A stretch of 5,770 nt of DNA, from contig JAJZHS010000180.1 in the NCBI GenBank assembly GCA_021798395.1, positions 1 to 5,770 of the forward strand, read 5' to 3'. This DNA is from Pseudomonadota bacterium. Its GTDB lineage: Bacteria; Pseudomonadota; Gammaproteobacteria; Burkholderiales; Burkholderiaceae_C. Below are positions 5,554-5,770 of this stretch, in pieces. The position numbers and the translations under genes are program-made. Each line of letters begins with the position of its first letter. The first letter of the stretch is position 1. Below the pieces are notes generated by a model. The model worked only from the letters and a program-made list of their open reading frames with translations, made no database searches and was not told where the DNA came from.

Positions 5554-5770
5554 TGGGAGCCTCCGACGCGGCGCCGCTGTTCGCGCGCCTGAACCCCGAG
5601 CAGCGCGCCGCGGTCGAGCACCCGCCGGCGCGCCCGCTGCTGCTCGTCGCCGGCGCCGGCGCGGGCAAGACGCTGACCCTGGCCGCGCGCGTAGCGCGGC
5701 TGGTGCTCGACGGCGCCGACCCGCAGCGGCTGCTGCTGCTGACCTTCTCGCGCCGCGCCGCCGTCGAGCT
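5553..5770 (+). CDS. UvrD/Rep-like superfamily 1 ATP-dependent DNA helicase, N-terminal fragment
   Basis: The frame begins at ATG 5553 and is still open at the window edge, giving 72 complete residues. FARLNPEQRAAV is the Q-motif, VAGAGAGKTLTLAARVARLV is Walker A (motif I; K39, T40), and LLLLTFSRRAAVEL is motif Ia, all in the order and spacing of UvrD, Rep and PcrA helicases. Such enzymes unwind DNA 3'-5' in repair and replication restart. A protein whose motif Ia reads TFSRRAA rather than TFTNKAA may be a UvrD paralogue rather than UvrD itself, so I give no symbol. No other start codon fits, and there is no Shine-Dalgarno sequence within 12 bases of this ATG. It follows the MFS gene by 43 bp on the same strand but appears to have its own SOS-controlled promoter. 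Confidence 0.9.
   Translation, partial: MGASDAAPLFARLNPEQRAAVEHPPARPLLLVAGAGAGKTLTLAARVARLVLDGADPQRLLLLTFSRRAAVE

Overview
The window comes from a very GC-rich bacterial chromosome with G/C-dominated third codon positions. The Pol IV variety (long insert in the fingers, GIDE instead of SLDE at the active site) and the E. coli-type SOS boxes (CTGT-N8-ACAG) suggest a betaproteobacterium, probably Burkholderiales or a relative. This placement is inference. No rRNA, tRNA, CRISPR array, insertion sequence or phage gene is visible.

Layout: (1) 1-267, C-terminal end of an acetyl-CoA hydrolase / succinate CoA-transferase family protein, + strand. (2) 268-477, a GC-rich spacer with weak repeats and hairpins. 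(3) 478-954, an Ala-rich hypothetical protein, + strand, convergent with (4) 979-2142, dinB (DNA polymerase IV), - strand, with a perfect SOS box at its start codon. (5) 2143-2290, an upstream spacer with the dinB control region and an ambiguous reading frame encoding one membrane-like segment. (6) 2291-2686, a single-domain ModE-type winged-helix regulator, - strand, placed directly behind (7) 2699-3739, a Tas-like aldo/keto reductase, - strand. (8) 3827-4222, a MazG/dCTPase-like nucleotide pyrophosphohydrolase, - strand. (9) 4304-5509, an MdfA-like MFS multidrug transporter, + strand, divergent from (8). (10) 5553-5770, N-terminus of a UvrD/Rep-like superfamily 1 helicase, + strand, running off the window, also with an SOS-box-like operator at its start codon.

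How the genes fit together: dinB (translesion synthesis) and the UvrD-like helicase are two DNA-damage-response genes with SOS-type operators. The MazG-like enzyme may clean the nucleotide pool, and the reductase and efflux pump may have detoxification roles, so a stress and genome-maintenance neighbourhood is a reasonable but unproven reading. The most interesting signal is that both operators sit in exactly the same register, with the 20-bp box ending on the A of the ATG. This leaves no room for a normal Shine-Dalgarno leader and suggests leaderless or near-leaderless SOS transcripts. I found no clear evidence of an undescribed multi-gene system; most genes are ordinary members of known families.
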